A stretch of DNA of 64,000 nt from Bradyrhizobium manausense (GTDB taxonomy: Bacteria > Pseudomonadota > Alphaproteobacteria > Rhizobiales > Xanthobacteraceae), in contig NZ_JAFCKB010000010.1 of assembly GCF_018130615.1 (NCBI RefSeq), positions 62,001 through 126,000 on the forward strand, in the 5' to 3' direction. How positions within the stretch are numbered: position 1 is the stretch's first letter; the number at the start of each line of letters is the position of its first letter. The translations under genes and the position numbers were made by a program. The notes below the pieces were generated by a model. That model was given only the letters and a program-made list of their open reading frames with translations, had not been told where the DNA came from and did not search any database. This document shows, piece by piece, positions 52,201 through 60,414 of this stretch.

Positions 52201-52740
52201 CGCGGAGCAGTCGTCGACATCGCCGACGTCCCGCCGCTCGCGCTATCGGAGGTGATGCGCCATTGCGACCTGTTCGTCGGCGTGGCCTCAGTGGCGAACG
52301 ATCCCAACTGGGCCGATGGCGGCCGAGATGCCGAACATCCCAACCAATGGCGCCGCACGATCGGCGCCGACTATTGGCGGACACAGGCTTTCGGCGATCT
52401 CAACACGATGGCGGAGACGCGTCTTGCATTACTGGCGGCGCTTCTGCCGAGCCTGGCGCTCGGCAAGGTCTCACGCATCATCGACGGCAAGTTCCTGCGC
52501 GTCGAGGGCAAGCTGCACGCCTACAAGATCCATCTCGGCTCCGGCAATATCCTGATGGAGCCGGCCGACCGCTATCTCTGCATCGTTCCGACGTCCACGG
52601 GCGCGGTTGACGTGCGCCTGCCGTTCGAGGGCGACAATATGCTGTCGATCATCCTGTCAAAGGCCGCGATGCTGGCCAACGACGACAAGATCACCGACAC
52701 CAGCATCCTGAGCCAATTCGAACGGTTAACGCGCGGGTGA
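49267..52740 (+). CDS. Very large DUF4132 (MolR-like) protein
   Basis: 1157 residues, with GAAGGAT ahead of the ATG. The first 700 or so residues are alpha-helical and HEAT-like (VADLIDGFAWEPHRYANAIR, AAVYLSASWPAEAVGPILTR). The C-terminal 350 residues contain the DUF4132 core (RLQRLWLDDRRWPAEIWRQR, RRLIWNVHHGAERVAALWSD, AYSNRFAGHIVKQHQLMALA). The end, IHLGSGNILMEPADRYLCIV to NDDKITDTSILSQ, matches the terminal domain seen in the same family. Members including E. coli MolR/YehI have no established biochemical function. It is cytoplasmic, and 74 bases separate it from the preceding gene. Confidence 0.85.
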   Translation: MALLDLLKPIVRTLEDWSPDTPRSRIDMDALLADLRKSGVAALDSFLDECLDGERPPFMIDFPRASRIARELSEADRLQLLGRAAQISATVTHLDLTWPETLQTNKAQLWDNLLGYAVAAIEDMKPQLDDRTAAVLARAARISAPVPATRSARMDPLYVARMLARLTPEPMSEAQRRALADVADLIDGFAWEPHRYANAIRDLEPLCLRLGRTFSESALATRRERAKDTARLAVVYICEGTNPPLKALIEALCQRSPEEVRNSLVAEISALSPLAKGEVLGMMAEAHRRRVMLEAGQVDQFPAYGEYQDFASIGFVSCDGFGPFSDLARQLLKTKIAASDAAAATLLKVMPSAKVLADLRVINIAIATMNAEASPRTREAARACLAWAATDFWAFGGKASISAQAARRLTAALDNTDAEQAGEEPSPPRPTFAPDTRKSGVLRGLWSHYGDLSDFRKFSLEDIAYAERCLQGPQPQPAAEGKSSAAQAMAAVINALNPFDDLARWFVGDAEIGALLERMRRMMEIPQELRAPWKALHVRAFELEGKSSPSGKWLQTAHPTLAGLSSQQKLDLLNAVLEMPGSSSVLARAAVYLSASWPAEAVGPILTRHAQNVCFQSNPGVGMRDERLGNACLWALIHLPEGGGVRYLARLLSRVKYPKVKKRIEAALNEAAAKAGITRGELDELSIPTHDLDAHGTTEIAVGDGAALVSITGTASVDVTWRAANGKISKSVPAALKTHKDAIKSVKALVKEIEADLSVQPQRLQRLWLDDRRWPAEIWRQRYAQHPLVGALSRRLIWNVHHGAERVAALWSDGGMSDLGNNPVSLDGAEITLWHPIDCTVDEVMSWRAKLSALDIVQPFKQAHREVYLVTDAERRTGAYSNRFAGHIVKQHQLMALARLNGWMVTHRIWADTPNDQPTHIVLPRQGLVAEFWTEGAGGDDPEVTDSQAYLYLTTDQLRIYRIANPAEAAVASARGPQRGAVVDIADVPPLALSEVMRHCDLFVGVASVANDPNWADGGRDAEHPNQWRRTIGADYWRTQAFGDLNTMAETRLALLAALLPSLALGKVSRIIDGKFLRVEGKLHAYKIHLGSGNILMEPADRYLCIVPTSTGAVDVRLPFEGDNMLSIILSKAAMLANDDKITDTSILSQFERLTRG

Positions 52741-53392
52741 ATTTCGAGGCTGCGATGCTGAAGACAAAGACGCTGCTGCGTCTCAATCAAGGGCGCATTG
52801 AGACAGTGCCATCGGGGGAAATGGCGCCCAGGGAGGGACTCATACGCAACCACCGACACGACGAACCGCTGTTTGTCCTTAGTATGGTGGCGTGAGCACT
52901 TGGCATCGTGGCGAAGGTTCACTGCAATGCGAAGCCCACAATCGTGGGAGCTGCCGCCGCTTGTGCGCCCCCCTGGCCAGGCTGGCGAAGAGACGCGGTT
53001 GATCCCAACTAATCTCGGGGTTCATCTGCGTGCCGAAATTCGCGAGCTTCCGTTGATTTTTCCGGGCAATCGACCAAGGATGCCAACGGGCTCTGTGTAT
53101 GCCAAGACCAGATCAGTTGGCTGAACTTTTCGGCTCCGCTTTCGGGCGCCTTACCGTGATCCACAAGCGATCTCCGCGTCTATCGTACCTAACGCCTCAA
53201 GAACTTCTACGTCCATGGCTTCGCCCGAAGAGCTCCTCCGCTCGCGAGACCAAGGTCATGGGCGAAACCGTGCGAGCGAAGTGTGTCGAGGAGCTCTGGA
53301 CCTCCAAAAAGCATCGCGGGGGCTCAACACGCCTCCTTGCCTTTCTCGGACCATTCACCATGAAGGGCGCCGCTATCCTATAGGGCCAACAG
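52741..53392. other. Gene-poor region, no supported gene
   Basis: 652 bases. Short open frames (52798-53124 and 53099-53383 plus; 53197-53493 minus) show no family motifs and no ribosome sites. The base composition is lower in GC than the flanks. It could hold decayed sequence left from insertion or rearrangement. I see no insertion-sequence ends or transposase remnants. Confidence 0.45.
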
Positions 53393-54307
53393 TTATTGGG
53401 CAGCCTGGTCTTGCGATTGCGTGCGGTCCATGAACTCGCGAATATAGCGATTGGTGAGTGTCGGATGCTCATCGAGGATCCAGTGACTTCCACCTTCGAT
53501 CCGACGGATCGTTAGATCGGATACATACTTGTCGAGCCCATCATAATTCTGGTTCGCAAGGAACTTGTCCCGGTCGCCGTAGATGACGAGGGTCGGCACG
53601 GTTATGGTTTGCGGAGATACTTCGTGAACATAGTTGCCGTGGGCCGGTGACAGTCCTTCGGTGGGCCCCCACCCTTCCGCGTGATACCAGGCAACCATCC
53701 CCTCGATGGCGCCCGGCTGACGCCACGCAGCTAGGTAAGTTTCAAGGTCCTCCTTCGTAAAGAAGGGATGCTCGGCAAAGGTGCGCTTCAACGCTTCGAA
53801 ATCGTTTGCCGCAAGTTTTGTCGCGCTATCCGGCCGGCGCAGCCTTAGCCAGTGCTTGCCACCGGCAATCTGGCTTTCGTTGTAGTGAAGTTCGCGATCG
53901 AATGTTGCAGGGTGCGAACCTGACATGACCACGAGGCGGTCGAGCATCTCTCGATGATGCAGGGCGAACGAATACCCGACGGCAGTACCCCAATCATGAC
54001 CAACTAGAATGCAGGTGGAGAAGCCCAAATGCTGAACAAGGCATTTCATGTCATCCGCCGCAACCCAAACCCCGTTGTCCCTGAGATTCTTGGGTCGCGA
54101 TGACAGGTTCACGCCTCGCAGATCAACAGCCACAACCGTGTAATCCTTGGCGAACTCGGCGATCTGATGGCGGAAGGCGTACCAATGCTGAGGGAAGCCG
54201 TGCACAAACAGCATAAGCGGGCCGGAACCGGCGATGACGTAGTGCAGGCGTGCCCCATCCACTTCCACAAATTGGTGTCGAAGCTCGGCTGCTGCGGTGG
54301 TGCTCAT
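53393..54307 (-). CDS. Alpha/beta hydrolase, epoxide hydrolase/haloalkane dehalogenase-like
   Basis: 304 residues. LMLFVHGFPQHWYAFRHQI gives the oxyanion HGFP, Asp105 in VGHDWGTAV is the nucleophile, YGDRDKF supplies an acidic residue, and EGGSHWILDEHP the catalytic His. An Asp nucleophile with HGFPQ and DWG is the epoxide hydrolase/dehalogenase pattern. It is cytoplasmic. It is in the same direction as the second alpha/beta hydrolase and the Ada-like gene, with which it may be co-transcribed (30-base gap). Confidence 0.88.
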   Translation of the reverse strand: MSTTAAAELRHQFVEVDGARLHYVIAGSGPLMLFVHGFPQHWYAFRHQIAEFAKDYTVVAVDLRGVNLSSRPKNLRDNGVWVAADDMKCLVQHLGFSTCILVGHDWGTAVGYSFALHHREMLDRLVVMSGSHPATFDRELHYNESQIAGGKHWLRLRRPDSATKLAANDFEALKRTFAEHPFFTKEDLETYLAAWRQPGAIEGMVAWYHAEGWGPTEGLSPAHGNYVHEVSPQTITVPTLVIYGDRDKFLANQNYDGLDKYVSDLTIRRIEGGSHWILDEHPTLTNRYIREFMDRTQSQDQAAQ

Positions 54308-54337
54308 ATGAAGCTCCCTTTCGGAAATGAAAATCGT

Positions 54338-54649
54338 TCACTTGCTGGATTCTCGGGCTTTGCGGGCTGCCGAATCAGTCCTCGCCCATTCGGCGCGGTC
54401 GTTGCGACACAGCTCGTAGCGTTCTGGCAGGCATCTCGCACAAAGCCGGTAGCCGGCAGCGATGGCGGTCGCTTCATCGGCGAAGAACACGCGATGGCGC
54501 GTGTAGAGTCCACGCGCGATCCATCGAAGCGGGCTTCGGCAATCGAGCCTTCCACAGCCTTTGAGCCGCCGATGTCCTCCGAGCAGGCCGGGCGTGGCGC
54601 TAAGATAAGTGCGGCCATCAGCGCCAATCAGCTTGTATGGCACGGCCAT
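54338..54649 (-). CDS. Stand-alone Ada-type zinc-binding domain protein
   Basis: 103 residues. Cys32, Cys37, Cys70 and Cys73 (KGCGRLDC and RLCARCLPE) fit the four-Cys zinc site of the Ada N-terminal domain. VFFADEATAIAAGYRLCARC is the family segment. In Ada the first Cys accepts methyl groups from phosphotriesters. Here there is no AraC or methyltransferase part. The ATG overlaps the stop of the upstream hydrolase (TAATG), so the two are coupled. It probably senses or repairs DNA alkylation, as inferred from the neighbourhood. Confidence 0.78.
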   Translation of the reverse strand: MAVPYKLIGADGRTYLSATPGLLGGHRRLKGCGRLDCRSPLRWIARGLYTRHRVFFADEATAIAAGYRLCARCLPERYELCRNDRAEWARTDSAARKARESSK

Positions 54650-55485
54650 TATCTCCGCGTTACCGCCCCCGCTGGTGCCCGCGAGACCGTCCCAACTTCG
54701 TCGAGAAACGCCAAAACTGCGTCGGCGAAATCATCAGCTTTGTCGATCATCGGGCAATGGCCGCTTCCGAACATGCATGTTTGCCTTGCCCCGGGTATTC
54801 CGGCGGTTAGCTGTTCAGCGTGAAGCTTCGGGAAATCGCGGTCTTCATCGCCCCAGATGACGAGCGTGGGAGACCGGATCGCGCCGAGGCGCCCGAGCGT
54901 GTCGGCCTTCCTAGCGGCTGCAATTTGGCGCCGAACCGCCTCCCGTGGCGGCCGCGGGCCGGAGGCGATAAAGACTTCGACGATCTTGGCGATCGGCGTC
55001 TTACGAAAGAAGGAGGGTCCGAAATTGAAGTAGATGCTCTGGGTGGCAAACGTTTCGTCCGAAAGCTCTCGGCTGAAGGCTTCGCGCACGGTCAGTAGAG
55101 CGTCGAGCTCACCATCGCCCTTGGACCATGTGTTCGCAAGGATGAGGCCATTGACGCGGTCCGGCGCGCTCAGCGCTAGCTCTTGTGCGATCTGTCCTCC
55201 CAGCGAGTGTCCGATCACATGGGCCTTCTTGAGGCCGAGATGATCAAACAATGCCAGGACGTCGCCGGCCATGTCGGCGGGTCCGTAGCCGGACGCCTCA
55301 CAAACGCTGCTCTTGCCGGCATCCCGATTGTCGAACGAGATGACCCTGCGTGTGGCGGAGAGCTTTGGCAGAACGCGCCTCCAGAGCCGCTCGTCGCCTG
55401 TCACGCCGGGGATCAGAACCAGCGGTTCGCCGGCGCCCTCCTCCGTGTACCAGAAGGTCAAGTCGTTGTGCTTGAATGTTGCCAT
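54649..55485 (-). CDS. Alpha/beta hydrolase (Ser nucleophile)
   Basis: 278 residues. LVLIPGVTGDERLWRRVLPK, VISFDNRDAGKSS, the nucleophile elbow GHSLGG (Ser94), IWGDEDRDFP for the acid and GSGHCPMIDKAD for the His form a complete catalytic set. It resembles 3-oxoadipate enol-lactonase-like hydrolases. The substrate is unknown. It is upstream of, and coupled to, the Ada-type zinc protein. Confidence 0.88.
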   Translation of the reverse strand: MATFKHNDLTFWYTEEGAGEPLVLIPGVTGDERLWRRVLPKLSATRRVISFDNRDAGKSSVCEASGYGPADMAGDVLALFDHLGLKKAHVIGHSLGGQIAQELALSAPDRVNGLILANTWSKGDGELDALLTVREAFSRELSDETFATQSIYFNFGPSFFRKTPIAKIVEVFIASGPRPPREAVRRQIAAARKADTLGRLGAIRSPTLVIWGDEDRDFPKLHAEQLTAGIPGARQTCMFGSGHCPMIDKADDFADAVLAFLDEVGTVSRAPAGAVTRR

Positions 55486-55549
55486 CGTAGTTTCTTTCGA
55501 AAAGAAGGCCTATCGGCCAGCGGAAAAATCGGAGTAATAAGCACCAGGA

Positions 55550-56149
55550 TCAAAGCGCGGCCGGTTGGGTTGGCAACAGCACGCCTTCATGCTCAAGCAG
55601 CCAGCGCTTGCGCTCGAGCCCGCCGCCGTATCCGGTCAGCGACGAGTCCTTACCGATCACCCGATGGCAGGGAACGACGATGCCAACAGGGTTTGAACCA
55701 TTTGCCATGCCGACGGCGCGAATGGCCTTCGGGCGATCGATCGTCGTGGCAAGCAATCCATAGCTTGTCGTTCTCCCGGCAGGAATCTTGCGAAGAGCCG
55801 ACCACACTTCTCGCTGAAACGGCGTTCCACCGGTCTCAACGGGGATCTCGTCGATAGCTCCGACATCGCCGGCGAAATACCGATCCAAGGTCTGGCGGGC
55901 GGTGGATTGGTCACTGGTTTTGACAAGACGAAAACCACCGGCGCCGTAATGCAAGCGCAGAAGGCGGTGCATGCGGTCCTCGAAATTGAGCCAATCAAGG
56001 GCGCGCAACGCGCCATGCTCGTCGGTCACAACGAGCATGTCACCCAGGACGGTCGGCACCCCCTCAACGCGAAGGATGAGGACGGTCGAACCGTTTTTTG
56101 TCTTCCTGGCCAACGGACTCCCCTCGCGCCTTTCCAGTGGTGCCGGCAT
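55550..56149 (-). CDS. ogt: Methylated-DNA--protein-cysteine methyltransferase
   Basis: 199 residues from the ATG at 56149. The Ogt/AGT signature is intact: methyl-accepting Cys161 in IVVPCHRVIG, preceded by FQREVWSALRKIPAGRTTSY. It repairs O6-methylguanine by a one-way transfer to Cys161. A frame running upstream to 56347 overlaps the divergent gene and is not used. It is divergent from the Ada-AlkA fusion with 196 bases between starts, and co-directional with the two hydrolase genes. Confidence 0.9.
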   Translation of the reverse strand: MPAPLERREGSPLARKTKNGSTVLILRVEGVPTVLGDMLVVTDEHGALRALDWLNFEDRMHRLLRLHYGAGGFRLVKTSDQSTARQTLDRYFAGDVGAIDEIPVETGGTPFQREVWSALRKIPAGRTTSYGLLATTIDRPKAIRAVGMANGSNPVGIVVPCHRVIGKDSSLTGYGGGLERKRWLLEHEGVLLPTQPAAL

Positions 56150-56345
56150 TTCCTGTCTCGAGTTTGGACGGCTCCGCCTATTGGGCGACAACGCCGCCGT
56201 CGGTGACAAACGGATGGCCAGAAACATAGGACGCAGCCTCGCTGCATTTCTCGCAGGAATCGGACCTGGTCGTCGAAAGATCCGGGAGAGGCGATAGAGT
56301 CCGGAAACTGCCAGACTTTGCTGGCGCGATATGAGATAGAGTCTC

Positions 56346-57893
56346 ATGGATCTTAACCATGACGCCTGCTACCGGGCGATCTCGACCAGGGACGTTCGGT
56401 TTGATGGCCGGCTCTTCATCGGCGTTAAGACGACCGGCATCTATTGCCGGCCGATCTGTCCGGCACGTGTTCCCAGGAAAGAAAACGTAACATTCTATTC
56501 AACGGCCGCTTCCGCGCACGAGGCAGGTTTTCGCCCATGCCTTCGATGTCGGCCCGAGGCAGCTCCGGATCTCGCCGCGTGGCAGGGAACATCCAGCACG
56601 GTGTCGCGCGCCCTTTCGCTTATCGAGGGAGGGGCTATGGATGACGGGGACGTCGTCGGCCTTGCCGATCGTCTCGGGGTCGGTGAACGTCAGCTCCGGC
56701 GCCTGTTTCGCCGGCACCTGGGAGCCTCTCCGATAACTGTAGCTCAAACGCGCCGTGTGTTGCTGGCGAAGCAATTGATCCACGAAACCAGCCTGCCGAT
56801 GACGGAAGTGGCGCTTGCGTCGGGGTTCGCCAGCGTGCGCCGGTTTAATCAAACGTTCCAGCAATTGTATGGCCGCGCGCCGAGCGCGTTGCGTCGAAGC
56901 AAGGCGGCCGATGTATCTTCGGATGCCGCCGGCAGCGTGACGATTCGTCTGCGCTATCGTCCGCCGTACGATTGGCCAGCAATGATGGGGTTCCTGCGGC
57001 TCCGGAGCATTCCTGGGATTGAGACGGTCAAGGGAGACGCATATGCCCGCGCGATTGAGCTTGATGGAGTGCAGGGCATAATCGTGGTCCGGCCCATCGG
57101 TCAGGATGCGCTTGAGGCGACGGTCAGGTTCCCGAAACTGTCGGCGCTTCCCGCTATCATCGCGCGTTTGCGGCGCGTGTTTGATTTGGCCGCCGATCCC
57201 GCGGCTATCGAGTCGCATCTCGCGAGAGACCCTGCGCTTGCGGCGCTGGTCAAGGCGCGGCCGGGGTTACGTGTGCCAGGCGCTTGGGATGGCTTTGAAC
57301 TCGCCGTGCGGGCCCTGCTTGGCCAACAGGTAACAGTGAGCGCCGGGATTACGCTTGCAGGAAAGCTTGTGGCGGCCCACGGCAGGCCGCTGAAGACGCG
57401 GCATGCCGATTTCCCGGAGCTGACGCACGTGTTTCCGCGTCCGAAGCGAGTTGCGGAAGCTGACCTTTCGCATCTTGGAATGCCAAGGAAGCGGATTGCT
57501 GCGTTGGCAGCCCTTGCCGCTGCAGTGGTGGCCGACCCAAAGATCTTTGGGGCGCGCCGAAGTCTCGACGAAGCGATCGTGCAGCTCCGATCGCTTGCTG
57601 GCGTCGGCGAATGGACGGCTCAGTACATTGCGATGCGCGAGCTCCGCGAGCCAGATGCGTTCCCTGCCGCAGATATCGGCTTGATGCGCGCGATGGAGGA
57701 TTCGACCGGGCGTCGCCCTACTCCAACAGACTTGTTAGCCCGCTCAGAAGCGTGGCGTCCGTGGCGCGCCTATGCCGCCCAGCATCTGTGGTCGTCGTCG
57801 GCCGATCGAGCCGCCCAGGAACGCAATCCCAAGGAAGGCTCAAGGAAGATGCATTCAAAGGAAGCTGTAGGCGAGTTCAAGCCAAGTATTTGA
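56346..57893 (+). CDS. Ada-type regulator fused to AlkA 3-methyladenine glycosylase
   Basis: 515 residues in three parts. The Ada zinc domain has Cys34, Cys38 and two more in FRPCLRCRPE. The AraC helix-turn-helix is at about 85-185 (GLADRLGVGERQLRRLFRRH, VALASGFASVRRFNQTFQQL). The AlkA glycosylase is at about 195-490, with the HhH segment SLAGVGEWTAQYIAMRE and the catalytic Asp in FPAADIGLMRA. It senses methyl damage, activates repair genes, and removes alkylated bases. The last 20 residues are a non-conserved tail. Confidence 0.92.
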   Translation: MDLNHDACYRAISTRDVRFDGRLFIGVKTTGIYCRPICPARVPRKENVTFYSTAASAHEAGFRPCLRCRPEAAPDLAAWQGTSSTVSRALSLIEGGAMDDGDVVGLADRLGVGERQLRRLFRRHLGASPITVAQTRRVLLAKQLIHETSLPMTEVALASGFASVRRFNQTFQQLYGRAPSALRRSKAADVSSDAAGSVTIRLRYRPPYDWPAMMGFLRLRSIPGIETVKGDAYARAIELDGVQGIIVVRPIGQDALEATVRFPKLSALPAIIARLRRVFDLAADPAAIESHLARDPALAALVKARPGLRVPGAWDGFELAVRALLGQQVTVSAGITLAGKLVAAHGRPLKTRHADFPELTHVFPRPKRVAEADLSHLGMPRKRIAALAALAAAVVADPKIFGARRSLDEAIVQLRSLAGVGEWTAQYIAMRELREPDAFPAADIGLMRAMEDSTGRRPTPTDLLARSEAWRPWRAYAAQHLWSSSADRAAQERNPKEGSRKMHSKEAVGEFKPSI

Positions 57894-58073
57894 AACGCCG
57901 GCCGGGCCTCGTCGCGTCAACGGCCGCGCGGACGCCAGGCAGCTCATGCAAGTAGCGCCCGGCTAGGCCGGCACTCACTCCGCCGCGAGAAGCAGCCGGG
58001 AGCGCCTGCGTTCCGCGCCCGTCTCGCGAACGCAATCGCAAAAGATCGTGCTTCAGCGTGGAAAAGCGTAGTT
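57894..58073. other. Intergenic region, no gene seen
   Basis: 180 bases between the Ada-AlkA stop and the 3' end of tRNA-Phe. No T-rich terminator or clear repeat is found. This is the side of the tRNA at which integrative elements normally insert, so it was inspected for a repeated tRNA 3' end; none is visible. Confidence 0.4.
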
Positions 58074-58149
58074 TGGTGCCCAGGGGCGGAATCGAACCAC
58101 CGACACTGCGATTTTCAGTCGCATGCTCTACCAACTGAGCTACCTGGGC
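58074..58149 (-). tRNA. tRNA-Phe (GAA anticodon)
   Basis: 76 bases including an encoded CCA. On the minus strand it starts GCCCAGGTAGCTCAGTTGG and ends CCCCTGGGCACCA. The acceptor stem GCCCAGG/CCTGGGC pairs. The anticodon loop CTGAAAA gives GAA, and the T-arm has GGTTCGATTCC. All standard landmarks are present. It is followed on the same strand by no close gene. Confidence 0.97.
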
Positions 58150-58335
58150 GTGCTCCACGAGAGGGGCCAAAGCCCATCGAGCGGGCGGTTTATAGTGGGC
58201 TCACAGCGGCCTGTCTACCCACGCTTCGCCATCGGCTTCGCCGGGCGCGGCCCGGCTGTGCACAAGGTGGAGCAGGGGTGCCGCGGCGGACGCGGGGGGC
58301 GCCGGCCGCGCAAGCAAGCATTTGATATTACTTTA

Positions 58336-58518
58336 TTATTCGACGTCATCCACGTCGTCGTCCCGGCCGGGAATGACGTAGGAGCCTTTCAGCCAGCGGT
58401 TCAGATCGACATCGCGGCAGCGCGACGAGCAGAACGGACGGGTGGCCTGCGCCTGCGGCTTGCCGCAGATCGGGCAGGTTTTCAGGGGCGCGGCGGGCTT
58501 TTTGACTTGGTCGTCCAT
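58336..58518 (-). CDS. yacG: DNA gyrase inhibitor YacG
   Basis: 60 residues. The four-Cys zinc site is TCPICGKP (near the N-terminus) and [19 protein letters not shown], the family signature. The acidic C-terminal tail ([10 protein letters not shown]) is usual. It binds GyrB and blocks DNA binding. It is downstream of maf in the conserved order hisD...maf-yacG-tRNA-Phe. Confidence 0.93.
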   Translation of the reverse strand: MDDQVKKPAAPLKTCPICGKPQAQATRPFCSSRCRDVDLNRWLKGSYVIPGRDDDVDDVE

Positions 58519-58654
58519 GATGGCGGCAGTCTACACCAGGTGACGAGGCTCAAGCGCCTCTCGGCAAACGGGTTCCTGCGACAGACGCGCATGCGTCGCA
58601 CCGGCCGATTCTACTGTGCATGGGGTTGTTTTCGAGATTTTTGTCGGGCCGCGC

Positions 58655-59284
58655 TTATACGGCCGTGGCATTGAGCCAGCCGAAGCGGATCGGAAAGCCT
58701 TCGCCGCCGAGCAGCGTCGTGGTCTCGTAGAGCGGCAGGCCGACCACGTTGGTGTAGGAGCCCACCATCTTCACCACGAACGAGCCGGCTATGCCCTGCA
58801 CGGCGTAGCCGCCGGCTTTGCCGCGCCATTCGCCGGAGCCGATATAGGCCTGGATGTCGTCCTCCGAGAGGCGCTTGAAACGGACACGCGTCTCGACCAG
58901 GCGCTGCCGGAACGCCTCGCGCGGCGTCACCAGGCAGATCGCAGTGTAGACGCGGTGGTTGCGGCCCGACAGCAGCCGCAGGCACTGCGCGGCCTCGTCC
59001 ACGAGATTGGCCTTGGGCAGGATACGGCGGCCGACCGCCACCACGGTATCGGCCGACAGGATGAAGGCGCCGCGCAGCTCGTCGTCGAGCTGCACCGATT
59101 TCAACGCAGCGTCTGCCTTGGCCCTTGCGAGGCGATTGGCACAGGCCCGCGGCAGCTCACCCCGTCTCGGCGTCTCGTCGACGTCAGCCGGCCGGAGCGC
59201 GTCCGGGTCGATGCCGGCCTGGTTGAGCAGCGACAGGCGCCGCGGCGAACCGGAGGCAAGAACGAATTTGGGGCGGCCGAGCAT
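58655..59284 (-). CDS. Maf-family nucleotide pyrophosphatase
   Basis: 209 residues starting [20 protein letters not shown], the Maf N-terminal motif. [17 protein letters not shown] and [20 protein letters not shown] follow, with [20 protein letters not shown] near the C-terminus. It hydrolyses non-canonical or modified nucleoside triphosphates (dTTP/UTP or m7GTP types). The sub-type was not resolved by eye. Confidence 0.93.
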   Translation of the reverse strand: MLGRPKFVLASGSPRRLSLLNQAGIDPDALRPADVDETPRRGELPRACANRLARAKADAALKSVQLDDELRGAFILSADTVVAVGRRILPKANLVDEAAQCLRLLSGRNHRVYTAICLVTPREAFRQRLVETRVRFKRLSEDDIQAYIGSGEWRGKAGGYAVQGIAGSFVVKMVGSYTNVVGLPLYETTTLLGGEGFPIRFGWLNATAV

Positions 59285-59442
59285 CAGGTGATTTTTGGGA
59301 GACGAGGCAGGGGGTGAATTGCGCGCGGAACCTATCGGAAGGGGGCTGATTTCACAACCCGGGAACCCGGACTTTGCTGATTCGAGGTGTCCGACATGCG
59401 TGTGCCCTCAGTCTGTGACGCGGGTGTTACGCCCACCCGATG

Positions 59443-59910
59443 CTACCCGCTCGCAGCCCCGACCTTGGCGAAACGCCGGCGGATCCGCATCAGGAGCTGG
59501 TCGCAGACTTCGCGATAGGCTGCGAGCTTCTGGTCGCGGCTGCCTTCGATGGTGGTGGGATCCTGCGTCGGCCAGTATTCGACGTCGGCCGCAAGCGTGC
59601 GGGTCAGCTCCAGCGCCTTGTGGTGCGCCTCCGGCGAGAGCGTGATGATGAGGTCGAAATTCAGCCCCTCCCAATCCTCGAGTTCCTCGAAGGTCTGAGG
59701 CTTGTGGGCGGAGATGTCCTGGCCGAGCTCGGCCATCACGGCGACTGCGAACGGATCGACCTCGCCTTTCCTGGCGCCGGCCGATTTCACGTAGAGGCCT
59801 TGCGGAAACATGTGCTGCAGCAGGCTCTCGGCCATCGGCGAGCGCACGCTGTTCATCGCGCAGGCGAACAGCACCGATTGCGGATCGCGTGCGCGTGGGG
59901 GCGCAGCCAT
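59443..59910 (-). CDS. Low-molecular-weight protein tyrosine phosphatase-like protein
   Basis: 155 residues. The phosphate-binding loop is FACAMNSVRSPMAES (C-x5-R), and YWPTQDPTT carries the general-acid Asp. The family spans LMW tyrosine phosphatases and ArsC-type arsenate reductases; the CxNxxRS pattern fits both. The genomic position between UPF0262 and maf is conserved in alphaproteobacteria and does not indicate an arsenic role. Confidence 0.85.
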   Translation of the reverse strand: MAAPPRARDPQSVLFACAMNSVRSPMAESLLQHMFPQGLYVKSAGARKGEVDPFAVAVMAELGQDISAHKPQTFEELEDWEGLNFDLIITLSPEAHHKALELTRTLAADVEYWPTQDPTTIEGSRDQKLAAYREVCDQLLMRIRRRFAKVGAASG

Positions 59911-59916
59911 CCGGGA

Positions 59917-60414
59917 TCAGCCCTTCCAATGAAGGACGGTAATGAGCGTGAACAGGCGGCGCGACGTCTCGAAATCGACCCGCACCTTGCCCTTCAGCCG
60001 CTCCTGCAGCGTGCGCGATCCCTCGTCATGGATGCCGCGGCGCCCCATGTCGATGGCTTCGATCTTGTCCGGGGTCGCGGTGCGGATCGCCTGGTAGTAG
60101 CTGTCGCAGATCATGAAATAGTCCTTCACGATTCTGCGGAACGGCGTCAGCGACAACAGATGCGCGACCACCGGCGTGCCGTCCTCGCGGCGGATGTCGA
60201 ACATCAGCCGGTTGCCGCTGATGCCGATATGCAGCGTGAACGGCCCCTTCCCGTCGGCGCCATCGGGCGCGAACAGATTCTGCTCGATCAGATCGTAGAT
60301 CGCGATCGCGCGCTCATGCTCGATGTCGGGTCCGGAACGGCCGATGGAGTCCTCGTCGAGGGTGACCGCGACGATGCGATTGGTCGAGTCGTCCTGTTCG
60401 GGCGGCTGGGTCAT
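59917..60414 (-). CDS. UPF0262 family protein
   Basis: 165 residues from the ATG at 60414. [38 protein letters not shown] and [20 protein letters not shown] are UPF0262 signatures. The family is found almost only in alphaproteobacteria and has no defined role. It overlaps hisD by 4 bases and sits 6 bases before the phosphatase gene, in one operon. Confidence 0.92.
   Translation of the reverse strand: MTQPPEQDDSTNRIVAVTLDEDSIGRSGPDIEHERAIAIYDLIEQNLFAPDGADGKGPFTLHIGISGNRLMFDIRREDGTPVVAHLLSLTPFRRIVKDYFMICDSYYQAIRTATPDKIEAIDMGRRGIHDEGSRTLQERLKGKVRVDFETSRRLFTLITVLHWKG

Noticed and set aside
52798-53383. Two small plus-strand genes in the gap after DUF4132
   Set aside because: They have no ribosome sites, no family motifs, and a composition unlike the neighbouring genes.
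57894-58149. Integration site duplication at tRNA-Phe
   Set aside because: No second copy of the tRNA 3' end and no integrase was seen in the window; only a weak island idea is kept as a finding.
59443-59910. Arsenate reductase (arsC) role
   Set aside because: The C-x5-R loop fits, but the conserved neighbourhood (hisD, UPF0262, maf) and absence of ars genes do not support an arsenic function.
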